Below, in pieces: positions 14,860 to 24,419 of a DNA stretch of 38,518 nt. The notes beneath the pieces are model-generated. The model did not search any database, was not told the origin of the DNA, and saw only the letters and a program-made list of their open reading frames with translations. Position 1 is the first letter of the stretch. Every line of letters starts with the position of its first letter. The translations under genes and the position numbers were made by a program. The DNA comes from an uncultured Lachnospiraceae bacterium (lineage in GTDB: Bacteria > Bacillota > Clostridia > Lachnospirales > Lachnospiraceae), in contig CAJTQG010000015.1 of NCBI GenBank assembly GCA_910578605.1, positions 8,476-46,993 of the forward strand, given 5' to 3'.

Positions 14860-16356
14860 ATGAAGCTGAAGAAAATATTGGAAAAGGTGGAATATGAATG
14901 TGTGCAAGGTTCTGCGGACACAGAAGTGGCAGATATTGTCTATGATTCCAGAAAGGCAGACGGCACCAATGCCTTTGTCTGTCTGTGCGGTGCCATGGCA
15001 GATGGACATCAGTATATAAAAAGCGCCTATGATAAGGGCTGCCGTGTATTTATTACCCAGAAGGAGTCAGAGCAGACAAAAGGTTTAGAGGATATTACCA
15101 TAATAAGGCTTGAAGATACAAGAAAATCTTTGTCCTACTTATCTGCCAGCCTGTTTGACTATCCTGCCGAAAAACTCACTACCATTGCATTGACAGGAAC
15201 AAAGGGAAAAACTGCTACTGCTTTTATGATAAAAAATATTTTGGAGAAGGCAGGGATAAAGACAGGAATGATAGGCACCATGGGAGTGTTTTTTGGGAAG
15301 GAGCATTATCAGACAAAGAACACGACACCGGAATCTTATGATATTCAGTATTATATGAATGAGATGGTGAAGGCAGGATGCACCCATCTGGTGATGGAAG
15401 TATCCTCTCAGGCTTTAAAAGTGGGAAGAACAAGGGGTGTTCTATTTGATTATGGTTTGTTTACCAATCTGTCGCCGGACCATATCGGAGAGGGAGAGCA
15501 TGGGGATTTTGAGGAATATGTATATTGTAAGAGCTTACTGTTTCGCCAGTGCCGACATGGTATTTTTAATATAGATGATGAGCATGCGCCTGTGATGATG
15601 AAGGATTGCACCTGTGATATACACACCTTTGGTATAGAAAATAAAAGTGCTGATTTAGTTTGTGAACAGATGGAATTTTTGATGGAGTCCGGTTTTATCG
15701 GAATTGATTTTACAACAAAAGGATTGCTTGAGGGAACAATCAAGGTTAACACGCCAGGTAAATTTTCCGTGTACAATGGGATAGCAGCTATGCTCACGGC
15801 TCACTTGGAGGGTGTGAAATTGAGTGATATGCAAAAAGCGCTTTTGGAAACTTCTGTGCGGGGCAGAGTGGAGCCAGTAAAAATTTCAAGCCAATTTAAT
15901 CTGCTGATTGACTATGCCCACAATGGTATGAGTATGGAAAGTTTGTTGACTACATTACAGGAATACAAGCCCAATCGTATTGTCAGTTTGTTTGGCTGCG
16001 GTGGAAACCGCTCTAAGCTTAGGCGATATGAGATGGGAGAAATTTCAGGAAAATATTCAGATTTTTCTATTTTGACAGCAGATAATTCTCGCTACGAGAA
16101 GGTGGAGGATATAATAGAGGATATTAAGGTTGGAATGAAAAAGACAGATGGAGAATATGTTGTCATTCCTGACAGGAGGGAAGCGATTAAATATAGTATT
16201 GCCAACGCTAAAGAGGGGGATATTGTATTGCTGCTAGGAAAGGGACATGAAGATTATCAGGAAATTAACGGGGAGAGATTCCCATTTGATGAGCGTGTTG
16301 TGATACAGGAAGTGTTAGAAGAGTTAGAAAGAGAGGGAAAGACATGGCTAAAATAA
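14860..16356 (+). CDS. murE: UDP-MurNAc-tripeptide synthetase (meso-DAP adding)
   Basis: This Mur ligase adds the third stem-peptide residue to UDP-MurNAc-L-Ala-D-Glu. The 498-aa protein has the N-terminal UDP-binding domain (SRKADGTNAFVCLCGAMADG), the central ATP loop GTKGKTATAF, and the C-terminal domain with GCGGNRSKLRR and GKGHEDYQE. The DAP-selectivity motif, DNPR in most DAP-type MurE, reads DNSR here; Asn and Arg are kept, which with dapF next door favours meso-DAP. ATG 14860 is chosen because GGAGGT sits 4-5 nt ahead; ATG 14848 would add four residues and overlap that site. Its end overlaps folD by 13 nt. No other mur genes are near, so it could be a second MurE-like paralogue. Confidence 0.88.
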   Translation: MKLKKILEKVEYECVQGSADTEVADIVYDSRKADGTNAFVCLCGAMADGHQYIKSAYDKGCRVFITQKESEQTKGLEDITIIRLEDTRKSLSYLSASLFDYPAEKLTTIALTGTKGKTATAFMIKNILEKAGIKTGMIGTMGVFFGKEHYQTKNTTPESYDIQYYMNEMVKAGCTHLVMEVSSQALKVGRTRGVLFDYGLFTNLSPDHIGEGEHGDFEEYVYCKSLLFRQCRHGIFNIDDEHAPVMMKDCTCDIHTFGIENKSADLVCEQMEFLMESGFIGIDFTTKGLLEGTIKVNTPGKFSVYNGIAAMLTAHLEGVKLSDMQKALLETSVRGRVEPVKISSQFNLLIDYAHNGMSMESLLTTLQEYKPNRIVSLFGCGGNRSKLRRYEMGEISGKYSDFSILTADNSRYEKVEDIIEDIKVGMKKTDGEYVVIPDRREAIKYSIANAKEGDIVLLLGKGHEDYQEINGERFPFDERVVIQEVLEELEREGKTWLK

Positions 16357-17204
16357 TTGACGGAAAAGCAATATCCACACAGATTAAGGAGGAGACAAAG
16401 GAGAAAATTTCCAAGCTGGCAGAGGAGGGAGTGGAGGTTACATTAGCTGTGATTCAGGTAGGCGCTGATCCTGCCTCCAGTGTGTATGTGCGCAATAAGA
16501 AAAAAGCGTGCGAGTATGTGGGAATCCGTTCCCTGTCCTATGAACTGCCGGAGGAGACAACTCAGGATGCATTATTGGAGCTGATTGAAGAGTTAAATGG
16601 CAGAGCGGATGTAAACGGAATATTGGTACAGCTTCCTCTGCCTAAGCATATGAATGAGGATATGGTAATTGAGAATATTGATCCGAAAAAGGATGTGGAT
16701 GGTTTTCATCCCCAGAATGTAGGAAACCTGTCTATAGGCAGAAAGGGATTTATTTCCTGCACGCCTTATGGTATTATTCAATTGCTGAAGCGCAGCAATA
16801 TAGAAATAGAAGGAAAAGAATGCGTGATAGTGGGAAGAAGCAATATCGTAGGAAAGCCTATGGCAATGCTTTTGCTTCGTGAGAATGGAACCGTTACAGT
16901 TACCCACTCCCGCACTAAGGATTTAAAGGAGGTGTGCAGGAGGGCGGATATATTAGTGGCGGCCATTGGAAAACCAAAATTTATCACCTCTGAATATGTG
17001 AAGGAGGGAGCGGTTGTAATTGATGTAGGCATTAATCGAAACAGTGACAATAAGCTGTGCGGAGATGTGGATTATGAGGATGTGTTTGATAAGGTGAGCG
17101 CTATCACTCCTGTGCCGGGAGGGGTAGGTCCTATGACCATTGCTATGTTGATGAACAATTGTCTAGAGAGCATCACAATAAAGCAGAACAAAAATGAGGT
17201 ATAG
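16344..17204 (+). CDS. folD: Methylene-tetrahydrofolate dehydrogenase / cyclohydrolase
   Basis: FolD interconverts 5,10-methylene-, methenyl- and 10-formyl-tetrahydrofolate, supplying formyl groups for purines and for Met-tRNA formylation by Fmt, encoded about 3 kb downstream. The 286-aa length is usual. The family motifs are visible: VGADPASSVYVRNKKKACE with the catalytic Lys region, GILVQLPLPKH, PKKDVDGFHP, the NADP-binding GRSNIVGKPMA, and PVPGGVGPMTIAMLMNN near the end. The start lies 13 nt inside murE, indicating coupling. Confidence 0.97.
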   Translation: MAKIIDGKAISTQIKEETKEKISKLAEEGVEVTLAVIQVGADPASSVYVRNKKKACEYVGIRSLSYELPEETTQDALLELIEELNGRADVNGILVQLPLPKHMNEDMVIENIDPKKDVDGFHPQNVGNLSIGRKGFISCTPYGIIQLLKRSNIEIEGKECVIVGRSNIVGKPMAMLLLRENGTVTVTHSRTKDLKEVCRRADILVAAIGKPKFITSEYVKEGAVVIDVGINRNSDNKLCGDVDYEDVFDKVSAITPVPGGVGPMTIAMLMNNCLESITIKQNKNEV

Positions 17205-17275
17205 TTGAAAGAAATATATGGTAAAGAAAGGATATTGTGTATACTGCCCATTCTTTCAATCTATTTATTGGGGCA

Positions 17276-17316
17276 GTATCACAAGCATGCTTGTGATACG
17301 CATGGGTATAAGAATG
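17276..17316 (+). repeat. Palindromic repeat element, copy 2, over the priA start
   Basis: A perfect 24-nt palindrome (17276-17299, left half gtatcacaagca) is followed by gcatgggt (17300-17307) and ataaga up to ATG 17314. It matches copy 1 at 9311-9353 apart from two substitutions and a three-base tail indel. Overlapping it on the left is a separate 9-bp inverted repeat (atactgccc 17241-17249, gggcagtat 17271-17279), so the two hairpins would compete. The conserved tail provides the only Shine-Dalgarno-like bases before priA. Confidence 0.85.
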
Positions 17317-19548
17317 AATCAATATGCCAATATCATCATAGATATCACCCATGAAAAACTGGATAAATTGTTTCAATATAAAGTGCCAGGGCATTTATCC
17401 AACAGACTTGCCGTTGGAATGCAGGTCTTTATTCCATTTGGAAGGGGAAACCGGAAAATCACAGGATACATTATTGAACTGACAGATAAGTGTGATTATG
17501 ATGAGAACAAAATAAAAGAGATTATAGATGTAAACCAGACAGCTGTGACAGTGGAATCTCAGTTGATTGCACTGGCATGGTGGATAAAAGAAAATTATGG
17601 CTCCACTATGAATCAGGCGTTAAAGACAGTGCTTCCGGTCAAGCGGAAAATGAAAGGGATAGAAAAGAAAACCATCAAGCTGAATTTGTCGCAGCAGGAG
17701 AGAGAAGAATTGCTGAAGGTCTGTGTAAGAGATAAGCGCCTGAAGGCAAGAAAGCGATTGTTGGAGGCGCTGGGGGGCAGCGGTGAGCTGTCTATGGAGC
17801 AGGTTGCTGGTGAATTAAAAATATCCTCTGCCACTATCAAGGCAATGGAGCAGGAAGGCATACTAAAAATATGTTCTGCGGGGGTATACCGCAATCCTAT
17901 CAAAACAAGTGAGCCGGAAAACTATGATATTATCTTGAATCCTGAGCAGCTGGAGATTGCACACAACATAGAAGGCTGCCTTGACAAGAGTGAGCCTGGG
18001 GTGCATTATATTTATGGTGTTACCGGCAGCGGTAAGACAGAAATATATATTCACATTATGGAAAAGGTGATAGAGCAGGGGGGAGAGGTGATTTTGCTTA
18101 TACCGGAAATCTCTCTGACATTTCAGATGGTGCAGCGGTTTTATCAAAAATTTGGGGAGAGGATTTCCATTTTAAATTCCCGCATGTCAGCGGGAGAGAG
18201 ATTTGACCAGTTTGAGAGGGTGAAAATGGGTGAAATTTCTATTATGATTGGCCCTCGTTCCGTTTTGTTCACACCATTTTCAAATTGTAAGCTTATTATT
18301 ATTGATGAGGAGCAGGAGGGAGCTTACAAGAGTGACTCCGTGCCCAAATATCATGCCAGGGAAGTTGCCATTGAACGGGCAAGACAAAATAAAGCATTGG
18401 TGGTGTTAGGCTCAGCCACCCCTTCCGTGGAAGCATTCTACAAAGCCCAGAAAGGGGAATACAAACTCTACGAATTAAAAAAGAGAGCAAAGAACGCTAA
18501 ACTTCCCACTGTATATACTGTAGATTTGCGGGAAGAATTAAAGAATGGGAATAAATCTATCTTTAGTGCAAAGTTGCAGGAATTGTTAGAACAGAGACTA
18601 GAAAAAAGAGAACAATCCATTTTATTTTTAAATCGCAGGGGATTTGCTGGTTTTGTGAGCTGCCGCTCCTGCGGTCAGCCAGTACAATGTCCCCACTGTG
18701 ATATTTCTCTTACATTGCACAGGAACGAAAGGCTGGTATGTCATTACTGCGGCTATTTCATTCCTATGCCAAAGCAGTGTCCGGTTTGCACTTCCCCCTA
18801 TATCGCCTCCTTTGGCATTGGAACCCAGAAGGTGGAGGACATGCTCAGACAAAAATATCCTCATGCCAGGGTACTTCGCATGGATATGGATACTACAGCG
18901 AAAAAAGGAGACCATGAGAGGATATTAAGCGCTTTTCAAAAAGGAGAGGCGGATATTTTAATTGGAACCCAGATGATTGTAAAGGGACACGATTTTCCAA
19001 ATGTAACTTTAGTGGGAGTGCTGGCGGCGGATTTATCTCTCCACAGCAATGATTATCGGGCTTCAGAGAGAACCTTTCAGCTAATTACCCAGGCGGCGGG
19101 ACGTGCAGGTCGGGGAAGCAGGGCGGGAGAGGTAGTGATACAGACTTATCTTCCGGAGAATTACACAATACAGGCGGCGGCAAAACAGGATTATGACGGA
19201 TTTTATGGGCAGGAGATTCTCTATCGCAAACTGATGGGATATCCCCCCGTCAAAAATATGATGGCAATTCTTATCACCAGTCCAATTCAAGAGATTGCAG
19301 CAAACTTTATTCAGAAAATTGACGGATTGATTTCAAAGCTGGACATAAGGTCGCTTCAGGTACTTGGTCCCACTTCTGCCGGAGTTGCGAAAATAAAGGA
19401 TCAGTACAGAATGGTATTGTACTGTAAGCATCACAACTATCAGGTGTTGGTTCATGTTAAAAATAAGATTGAAGAAGTGATGAAAAAAGAGGAGACATAC
19501 AAAAAAGTAAGTATGCAGTTTGATTTCACTCCTATGACAAGCTATTAA
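17314..19548 (+). CDS. priA: Primosomal replication-restart helicase PriA
   Basis: PriA recognises stalled forks and reloads the replisome. The 744-aa protein has the N-terminal DNA-binding domain (QYANIIIDITHEKLDKLFQY), Walker A GVTGSGKTEIY near residue 236, the DEEQ box (IIDEEQEGAYKSD), and the cysteine cluster from about residue 449 (CRSCGQPVQCPHC, then CHYCGY and CPVC) that binds two zinc ions inside the helicase domain. ATG 17314 gives the family N-terminus. Upstream in-frame starts at 17302 (four extra residues) or 17218 run through the palindromic repeat and are unlikely. It is followed by def and fmt, the normal Firmicutes order. Confidence 0.96.
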   Translation: MNQYANIIIDITHEKLDKLFQYKVPGHLSNRLAVGMQVFIPFGRGNRKITGYIIELTDKCDYDENKIKEIIDVNQTAVTVESQLIALAWWIKENYGSTMNQALKTVLPVKRKMKGIEKKTIKLNLSQQEREELLKVCVRDKRLKARKRLLEALGGSGELSMEQVAGELKISSATIKAMEQEGILKICSAGVYRNPIKTSEPENYDIILNPEQLEIAHNIEGCLDKSEPGVHYIYGVTGSGKTEIYIHIMEKVIEQGGEVILLIPEISLTFQMVQRFYQKFGERISILNSRMSAGERFDQFERVKMGEISIMIGPRSVLFTPFSNCKLIIIDEEQEGAYKSDSVPKYHAREVAIERARQNKALVVLGSATPSVEAFYKAQKGEYKLYELKKRAKNAKLPTVYTVDLREELKNGNKSIFSAKLQELLEQRLEKREQSILFLNRRGFAGFVSCRSCGQPVQCPHCDISLTLHRNERLVCHYCGYFIPMPKQCPVCTSPYIASFGIGTQKVEDMLRQKYPHARVLRMDMDTTAKKGDHERILSAFQKGEADILIGTQMIVKGHDFPNVTLVGVLAADLSLHSNDYRASERTFQLITQAAGRAGRGSRAGEVVIQTYLPENYTIQAAAKQDYDGFYGQEILYRKLMGYPPVKNMMAILITSPIQEIAANFIQKIDGLISKLDIRSLQVLGPTSAGVAKIKDQYRMVLYCKHHNYQVLVHVKNKIEEVMKKEETYKKVSMQFDFTPMTSY

Positions 19549-19740
19549 AACAATCTGTTAGTATCAATTGGGGACAAAATACCTTTTAACCACAACATCA
19601 AAATTTTAGAGTAGAGGAAAAACAGTTTTGTGTCAGTGCGCTGCTTGACATAGAGCTGTAGGTCAGTCAAATATACATGCAAAATGGTTGCTTGGCTCAA
19701 TGCTGACAGAAGTAAAACACAGCGCAGAAATGAGGAAAAA

Positions 19741-20217
19741 ATGGGTTTAAGAAAAATACGAATATTTGGAGATGAAATTCTTCGCAAAAAATGTAAGGAA
19801 GTAAAGGATGTGAATCTGCGCACCCGTATTTTGATAGAGGATATGCTGGATACGATGTATGAGGCAAACGGAGTGGGGCTTGCAGCACCTCAGGTGGGTG
19901 TGCTCAAAAGAATTGTTGTCATAGATGTAGGGGATGGTCCTGTTATTATGGTAAATCCCCAGATTATTGAGACAAGGGAGGAACAGACAGGGGAGGAGGG
20001 ATGTTTAAGCTACCCCGGCAAATCCGGCATTGTCACTAGGCCAAATTATGTGAAGGCAAAATTTTTCAATGAAAAGATGGAGGAGTGTGAGCTGGAGGGA
20101 ACAGAGCTGTTGGCTAGAGCTATCTGTCATGAGTGCGACCATTTAGACGGGGTGCTGTATTCAGACCATGTGGAGGGTGAGATAGTGGATGTATCTGGGC
20201 AGCCGGATAATGCATAA
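19741..20217 (+). CDS. def: Peptide deformylase
   Basis: Peptide deformylase removes the N-terminal formyl group from nascent proteins. The 158-aa product has the three metal/active-site motifs: GVGLAAPQVG, EGCLSYPG with the metal-binding Cys, and HECDHLDG with the two His and catalytic Glu. Cys replaces the usual hydrophobic residue after HE, which should not affect metal binding. ATG 19741 follows GAGG at 19732-19735; an in-frame ATG at 19684 would add 19 residues without a ribosome binding site. Fmt, which adds the formyl group, follows 12 nt later. Confidence 0.96.
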   Translation: MGLRKIRIFGDEILRKKCKEVKDVNLRTRILIEDMLDTMYEANGVGLAAPQVGVLKRIVVIDVGDGPVIMVNPQIIETREEQTGEEGCLSYPGKSGIVTRPNYVKAKFFNEKMEECELEGTELLARAICHECDHLDGVLYSDHVEGEIVDVSGQPDNA

Positions 20218-20229
20218 GGAGGTGACAAA

Positions 20230-21171
20230 ATGAGAATTATATTTATGGGGACACCGGATTTTAGCGTTCCTGTGCTGGAGAGTCTGGTACAGTCGGAGCA
20301 TGAGGTGATTTTGGCAGTCAGTCAGCCGGATAAACCGAAGGGAAGAGGAAAGGAGCTGCAAAAAACTCCGGTAAAAAAGAAAGCGGAGGAGTACCATATA
20401 CCTGTTCTGCAGCCTAAAAAAGTAAAAGAACAGCAGGTGGTGGAGCAGTTAAGAGGGATGAATCCGGATTGTATTGTGGTGGTGGCATTCGGACAGATTT
20501 TGTCCAATGAAATATTAGAGCTGCCAAAGTTTGGTTGTATCAATGTACATGCCTCCCTTCTTCCAAAATACCGAGGTGCGGCGCCCATTCAGTGGGCAGT
20601 GATAGACGGACTGAAGGAGACAGGCGTTACCATTATGCAGATGGATGAGGGTGTGGACACAGGAGATATATTAGATAAGCTGACAGTGCCCTTGGAGCCG
20701 ACGGAGACAGGAGGAAGCCTGTTTGATAAGCTGTCCCAGCTGGGGGGGCCTCTGCTGCTTGAAACTCTGAAGAAATTGGAGGAGGGGACTGCTGTATGGG
20801 AGAAGCAGGATGACAGTCAGTCCACACACGCAAAAATGCTGGACAGAACCATTGGAAATATTGATTTTGCCAAGCCGGCAGCAGAAATTGAACGTCTTGT
20901 GAGAGGATTGAATCCATGGCCTAGCGCTTATACCTTTTATCAGGGGAAAATGCTGAAAATATGGAGAGCTGAAGTGACACAGGAGAATAAAACAGATACA
21001 GATTCCATAGGAGTTATTGTGAAAGCAGACAAAGAGGCAATCTATGTACAGACGGGAAAGGGCATATTAAAATTACTAGAAGTCCAAATGGAAGGAAAAA
21101 AGCGAATGGATACAGGAGCTTTTTTGAGAGGATTTCATGTGGAAGCTGGTGAGCAGCTAAAAAGTCTGTAG
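20230..21171 (+). CDS. fmt: Methionyl-tRNA formyltransferase
   Basis: Fmt formylates initiator Met-tRNA using 10-formyl-tetrahydrofolate. The 313-aa protein starts MRIIFMGTPDFSVPVLE, has the folate/active-site region NVHASLLPKYRGAAPIQWAV with the conserved Asn/His, DEGVDTGDIL, and a C-terminal tRNA-binding domain from about residue 205 (GLNPWPSAYT). A near-perfect AAGGAGGTGA precedes the ATG, among the strongest ribosome binding sites in the window. Tight spacing to def indicates cotranscription. Confidence 0.97.
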   Translation: MRIIFMGTPDFSVPVLESLVQSEHEVILAVSQPDKPKGRGKELQKTPVKKKAEEYHIPVLQPKKVKEQQVVEQLRGMNPDCIVVVAFGQILSNEILELPKFGCINVHASLLPKYRGAAPIQWAVIDGLKETGVTIMQMDEGVDTGDILDKLTVPLEPTETGGSLFDKLSQLGGPLLLETLKKLEEGTAVWEKQDDSQSTHAKMLDRTIGNIDFAKPAAEIERLVRGLNPWPSAYTFYQGKMLKIWRAEVTQENKTDTDSIGVIVKADKEAIYVQTGKGILKLLEVQMEGKKRMDTGAFLRGFHVEAGEQLKSL

Positions 21172-21239
21172 GTCTATCGTTAACACAGAAGAACATAAAT
21201 AGATGTTTTTCATACATTTTAAAATAATGGAGGTTTGTC

Positions 21240-21947
21240 ATGTTAGCATATGGTTTTTATTATTTTTGGGATCCAACATATCTTTTAATTATTATTGCAA
21301 TGCTGTTAAGCCTGGTGGCTTCCGCTATGGTGAAGTCTACCTTTAGCAAATATGCAAGGGTGCGCTCTTTTTCCAATATGACAGGCGCCCAGGCAGCAGA
21401 GAAACTGCTTCATCGCCAGGGAATCTATGATGTGCGCATAGGGCACATAGCAGGTGATTTGACAGATCACTATGATCCTCGCAACAAAGTGTTGAATTTA
21501 TCCGATTCCACTTATCAGTCAACCTCTGTGGCGGCCATCGGTGTAGCTGCTCACGAGTGCGGTCATGCTATTCAGCATGCAAAGGGTTACGCCCCTCTTG
21601 CTCTTAGAGGAGCATTAGTACCAGCCGCCAATATTGGTTCATCTATTTCCTGGCCCCTTATTATATTAGGTATTATTCTCGGGGTTAATCAAACATTGAT
21701 TACCATTGGTATTTTCTGTTTTTCCCTAGCTGTATTATTTCAGATTGTTACTCTTCCCGTTGAGTTTGACGCCTCCAGAAGAGCGTTGAATTTGCTGGAA
21801 GCTGATGGGATTTTGCAGCAGGGGGAGGTAAAACAAACTAGAAAAGTGCTGACGGCTGCTGCTATGACATATGTGGCAGGTACGGCAGGAGCTATCTTAC
21901 AGTTGCTTCGTCTTATTCTTTTATTTGGAGGCAGAAGAGATGACTGA
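21240..21947 (+). CDS. Membrane zinc metallopeptidase, YugP family
   Basis: The 235-aa protein has an N-terminal membrane helix (about residues 9-29), a cytoplasmic or peripheral zinc-protease region with HECGHAIQ (His105, Glu106, His109), two further hydrophobic segments at about 121-172, and a C-terminal segment ending in a hydrophobic helix. This is the YugP-type zinc metallopeptidase family found widely in Firmicutes; its substrate is not known to me. GGAGGT (21230-21235) precedes the ATG. The stop overlaps the rsmB start by 8 nt. Its place between fmt and rsmB is common in Clostridia. Confidence 0.9.
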   Translation: MLAYGFYYFWDPTYLLIIIAMLLSLVASAMVKSTFSKYARVRSFSNMTGAQAAEKLLHRQGIYDVRIGHIAGDLTDHYDPRNKVLNLSDSTYQSTSVAAIGVAAHECGHAIQHAKGYAPLALRGALVPAANIGSSISWPLIILGIILGVNQTLITIGIFCFSLAVLFQIVTLPVEFDASRRALNLLEADGILQQGEVKQTRKVLTAAAMTYVAGTAGAILQLLRLILLFGGRRDD

Positions 21948-23343
21948 TGTAAAAGCATCAGAAAACAAAGATAACATAACTTTACAGTGTGAGACAGATA
22001 CAAGGGAGCTTGTGCTGCAGATTTTGCTGGAGGTGATGGAGAAAGAGAAAATGAGCCATTATGTCCTTCGCAGCACATTAGCTTCCAATCATAATATGGA
22101 TAAGGCAAAGCGTGCTTTTGTATCGAAGGTGTCCCTTGGAACAATAGAAAATCTAATGTACATAGACAGCATTATCAACAGCGTTTCAAAAGTAAAGGTT
22201 AAAAAAATGAAGCCTGTTATAAGAAATTTACTTCGCATGAGTGTGTATCAGCTTCTCTATTTGGAAAATGTGCCAGACAGTGCGGTTTGCAATGAGGCAG
22301 TGAAGCTGGCGGCAAAACATAAATTTCACAATTTAAAAGGTTTTGTCAACGGTGTACTCCGGAATATTGCAAGGGGCAAGGATGATTTTGAGAAGCCGGA
22401 TGTGGGTACATTGGAGGGAATTTCCCTCTATAATTCGATTCCTGTTTGGATATTGGAAAAATGGAATCAATCTTACAGCATAGACGAAATTCAACATATG
22501 TGTCAGCATTTTCGGCAGGAGCCGCCTCTGACTGTGCGGGTAAATCAATCAAAAGCATCCATGAAAGAGGTAGAGGCAAGCCTACAGTCTCAAAATATTG
22601 TGTATGAATCCCATCCTTTTTTGGCAGGAGTGTACAAACTGACGGGGATTGACAGGCTTGATATGGTGGAGGCTTTTGAGAAGGGCTGGATTCAGGTGCA
22701 GGATGCAAGCTCCATTTTATGCGGCTATGCCATGGGGCTTAAGAAAGATGACTATCTGCTGGATTTGTGCAGCGCTCCCGGGGGAAAAGCTATTCATGGG
22801 GCAGATTTGCTAATGGGAACAGGAAAGGTATGGGCAAGGGATTTAACTCCCTACAAGGTAAAGCTGATACAGGATAATGCCAAAAGGTGCCATATGGACA
22901 ATATGGAAATCAGTTGTCAGGATGCCCTTGTTTTTTGGGGAGAGGAGCAGGAGAAGTACGATGTGGTTTTGGCAGATTTGCCATGTTCCGGTCTAGGTAT
23001 TATAGGGAGAAAGAAGGATATTAAATACAGAATGACTCAGCAGCAGCAGGAGGAATTGGTTTTGCTGCAAAGGGAAATATTAAAAAACGCATGGCGTTAT
23101 GTAAAGCCTGGAGGACATTTGATATACAGCACTTGTACGGTAAATTCCCAGGAGAACCAGGATAATGTGGGGTGGATACAGGAAAATACTCCCTTACAAT
23201 TAGAAAGTTTACAGCCCTTTATGCCAAGAGAGGTGTGGGAGGAATACCCGGAATGTGAGAGAGGCTATGTGCAATTTGTACCGGGGAAGTTGGAAATGGA
23301 CGGATTTTTTATTTCTCGTTTTGTGAGGAATGAATTTGCTTAG
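21940..23343 (+). CDS. rsmB: 16S rRNA (cytosine-967-C5) methyltransferase
   Basis: RsmB methylates C967 of 16S rRNA using S-adenosylmethionine. The 467-aa protein has an N-terminal NusB-like RNA-binding domain (about 20-160, with NLLRMSVYQLLYLENVPDSA) and a C-terminal Rossmann methyltransferase. Visible motifs are the SAM loop LDLCSAPGGKAIHGA, ADLPCSGLGIIGRKKDIKY with one catalytic Cys, and YSTCTVNSQEN with the other. ATG 21940 follows GGAGG at 21927-21931; an ORF extension to 21871 overlaps yugP and is unlikely. Confidence 0.95.
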   Translation: MTDVKASENKDNITLQCETDTRELVLQILLEVMEKEKMSHYVLRSTLASNHNMDKAKRAFVSKVSLGTIENLMYIDSIINSVSKVKVKKMKPVIRNLLRMSVYQLLYLENVPDSAVCNEAVKLAAKHKFHNLKGFVNGVLRNIARGKDDFEKPDVGTLEGISLYNSIPVWILEKWNQSYSIDEIQHMCQHFRQEPPLTVRVNQSKASMKEVEASLQSQNIVYESHPFLAGVYKLTGIDRLDMVEAFEKGWIQVQDASSILCGYAMGLKKDDYLLDLCSAPGGKAIHGADLLMGTGKVWARDLTPYKVKLIQDNAKRCHMDNMEISCQDALVFWGEEQEKYDVVLADLPCSGLGIIGRKKDIKYRMTQQQQEELVLLQREILKNAWRYVKPGGHLIYSTCTVNSQENQDNVGWIQENTPLQLESLQPFMPREVWEEYPECERGYVQFVPGKLEMDGFFISRFVRNEFA

Positions 23344-23360
23344 GAAGGAAATACTAATAT

Positions 23361-24419
23361 ATGGAAAAAGTGGAAAAAGCGGACATTAAATCCATGACGC
23401 TAAAGGAACTGCAGGATTGGTTAGGACAGCAGGGGGAGCCGGCATTTCGCGGAAAGCAGCTATTTAGCTGGATACATGAAAAATTCGTCAGTTCCTTCGA
23501 CGAGATGACGAATTTGCCTAAAACTATGAGAGAGAAGCTTATGGGCAGCACAATATGGACGGTGCATCAGCCTCTGCAGGTACTTACCTCCCAATTGGAC
23601 CAAACAAAAAAATTTTTGTTTGGTCTTCAAGATGGAAATGTGATTGAGAGCGTATATATGCAGTATAAGCACGGAAATTCTGTCTGTATTTCCACACAGG
23701 TTGGCTGCCGTATGGGCTGTAAATTCTGTGCTTCCACATTGGAGGGCCTTGTAAGAAATTTGACGGCGGCGGAGATGCTAGAACAGATTTATTCTGTTCA
23801 GAGAATAACAGGAGAAAGAATTTCTCATGTGGTTTTAATGGGTTCGGGGGAGCCATTAGATAATTTTTACCATGTTTTAAAGTTTTTAAAATTGATTTCT
23901 TGTGAAAATGGCTTGCATATTAGTCAAAGAAATATTACAATATCTACATGCGGGCTTGTAGAACAGATACGACAATTAGCTGCAGAGTGTGTGCAGTGTA
24001 CATTGGCGCTGTCGTTACACGCTCCTGATAACGAGACAAGAAAAGAATTGATGCCGATTGCCTATCGTTATCCTTTGCAGGATGTATTAGATGCATGCAG
24101 ATATTATTTTGAAAAGACAGGAAGAAGAATTACATTTGAATACAGCTTGGTTGCCGGTATAAATGACAATAAACAGGAGGCGGTAAAGTTAGCCCACTGT
24201 GTTCGGGGATTGAATTGTCATATCAATTTAATACCGGTCAATCCAATTAAAGAAAGAGATTATAAGCAATCTGATAAAATAAAAATACGGCAGTTTAAAC
24301 AGACATTAGAAACATTTGGACTGCAGGTGACCGTCCGCAGAGAGATGGGGCGGGATATTCAAGGTGCTTGCGGGCAGTTGAGAAGAAGCTTTATAAAGCA
24401 GCAGGCAGGAGGAAACTAG
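23361..24419 (+). CDS. rlmN: Radical-SAM 23S rRNA / tRNA (adenine-C2) methyltransferase
   Basis: RlmN methylates A2503 of 23S rRNA (and A37 of some tRNAs) by radical chemistry. The 352-aa protein has the N-terminal FRGKQLFSWIHEKFV helical domain and the iron-sulphur motif in GCRMGCKFCASTLEG (CxxxCxxC). SGEPLDNF, ALSLHAP and NLIPVNP follow, and the C-terminal Cys of DIQGACGQLRR is the second catalytic methyl-carrying cysteine. Its stop abuts the prpC start with no gap, so these are one transcript. Confidence 0.97.
   Translation: MEKVEKADIKSMTLKELQDWLGQQGEPAFRGKQLFSWIHEKFVSSFDEMTNLPKTMREKLMGSTIWTVHQPLQVLTSQLDQTKKFLFGLQDGNVIESVYMQYKHGNSVCISTQVGCRMGCKFCASTLEGLVRNLTAAEMLEQIYSVQRITGERISHVVLMGSGEPLDNFYHVLKFLKLISCENGLHISQRNITISTCGLVEQIRQLAAECVQCTLALSLHAPDNETRKELMPIAYRYPLQDVLDACRYYFEKTGRRITFEYSLVAGINDNKQEAVKLAHCVRGLNCHINLIPVNPIKERDYKQSDKIKIRQFKQTLETFGLQVTVRREMGRDIQGACGQLRRSFIKQQAGGN

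Noticed and set aside
19645..19676. TTGACA before def as a promoter
   Set aside because: No acceptable -10 box lies 16-18 bp downstream; the nearest TATACA is about 21 bp away.
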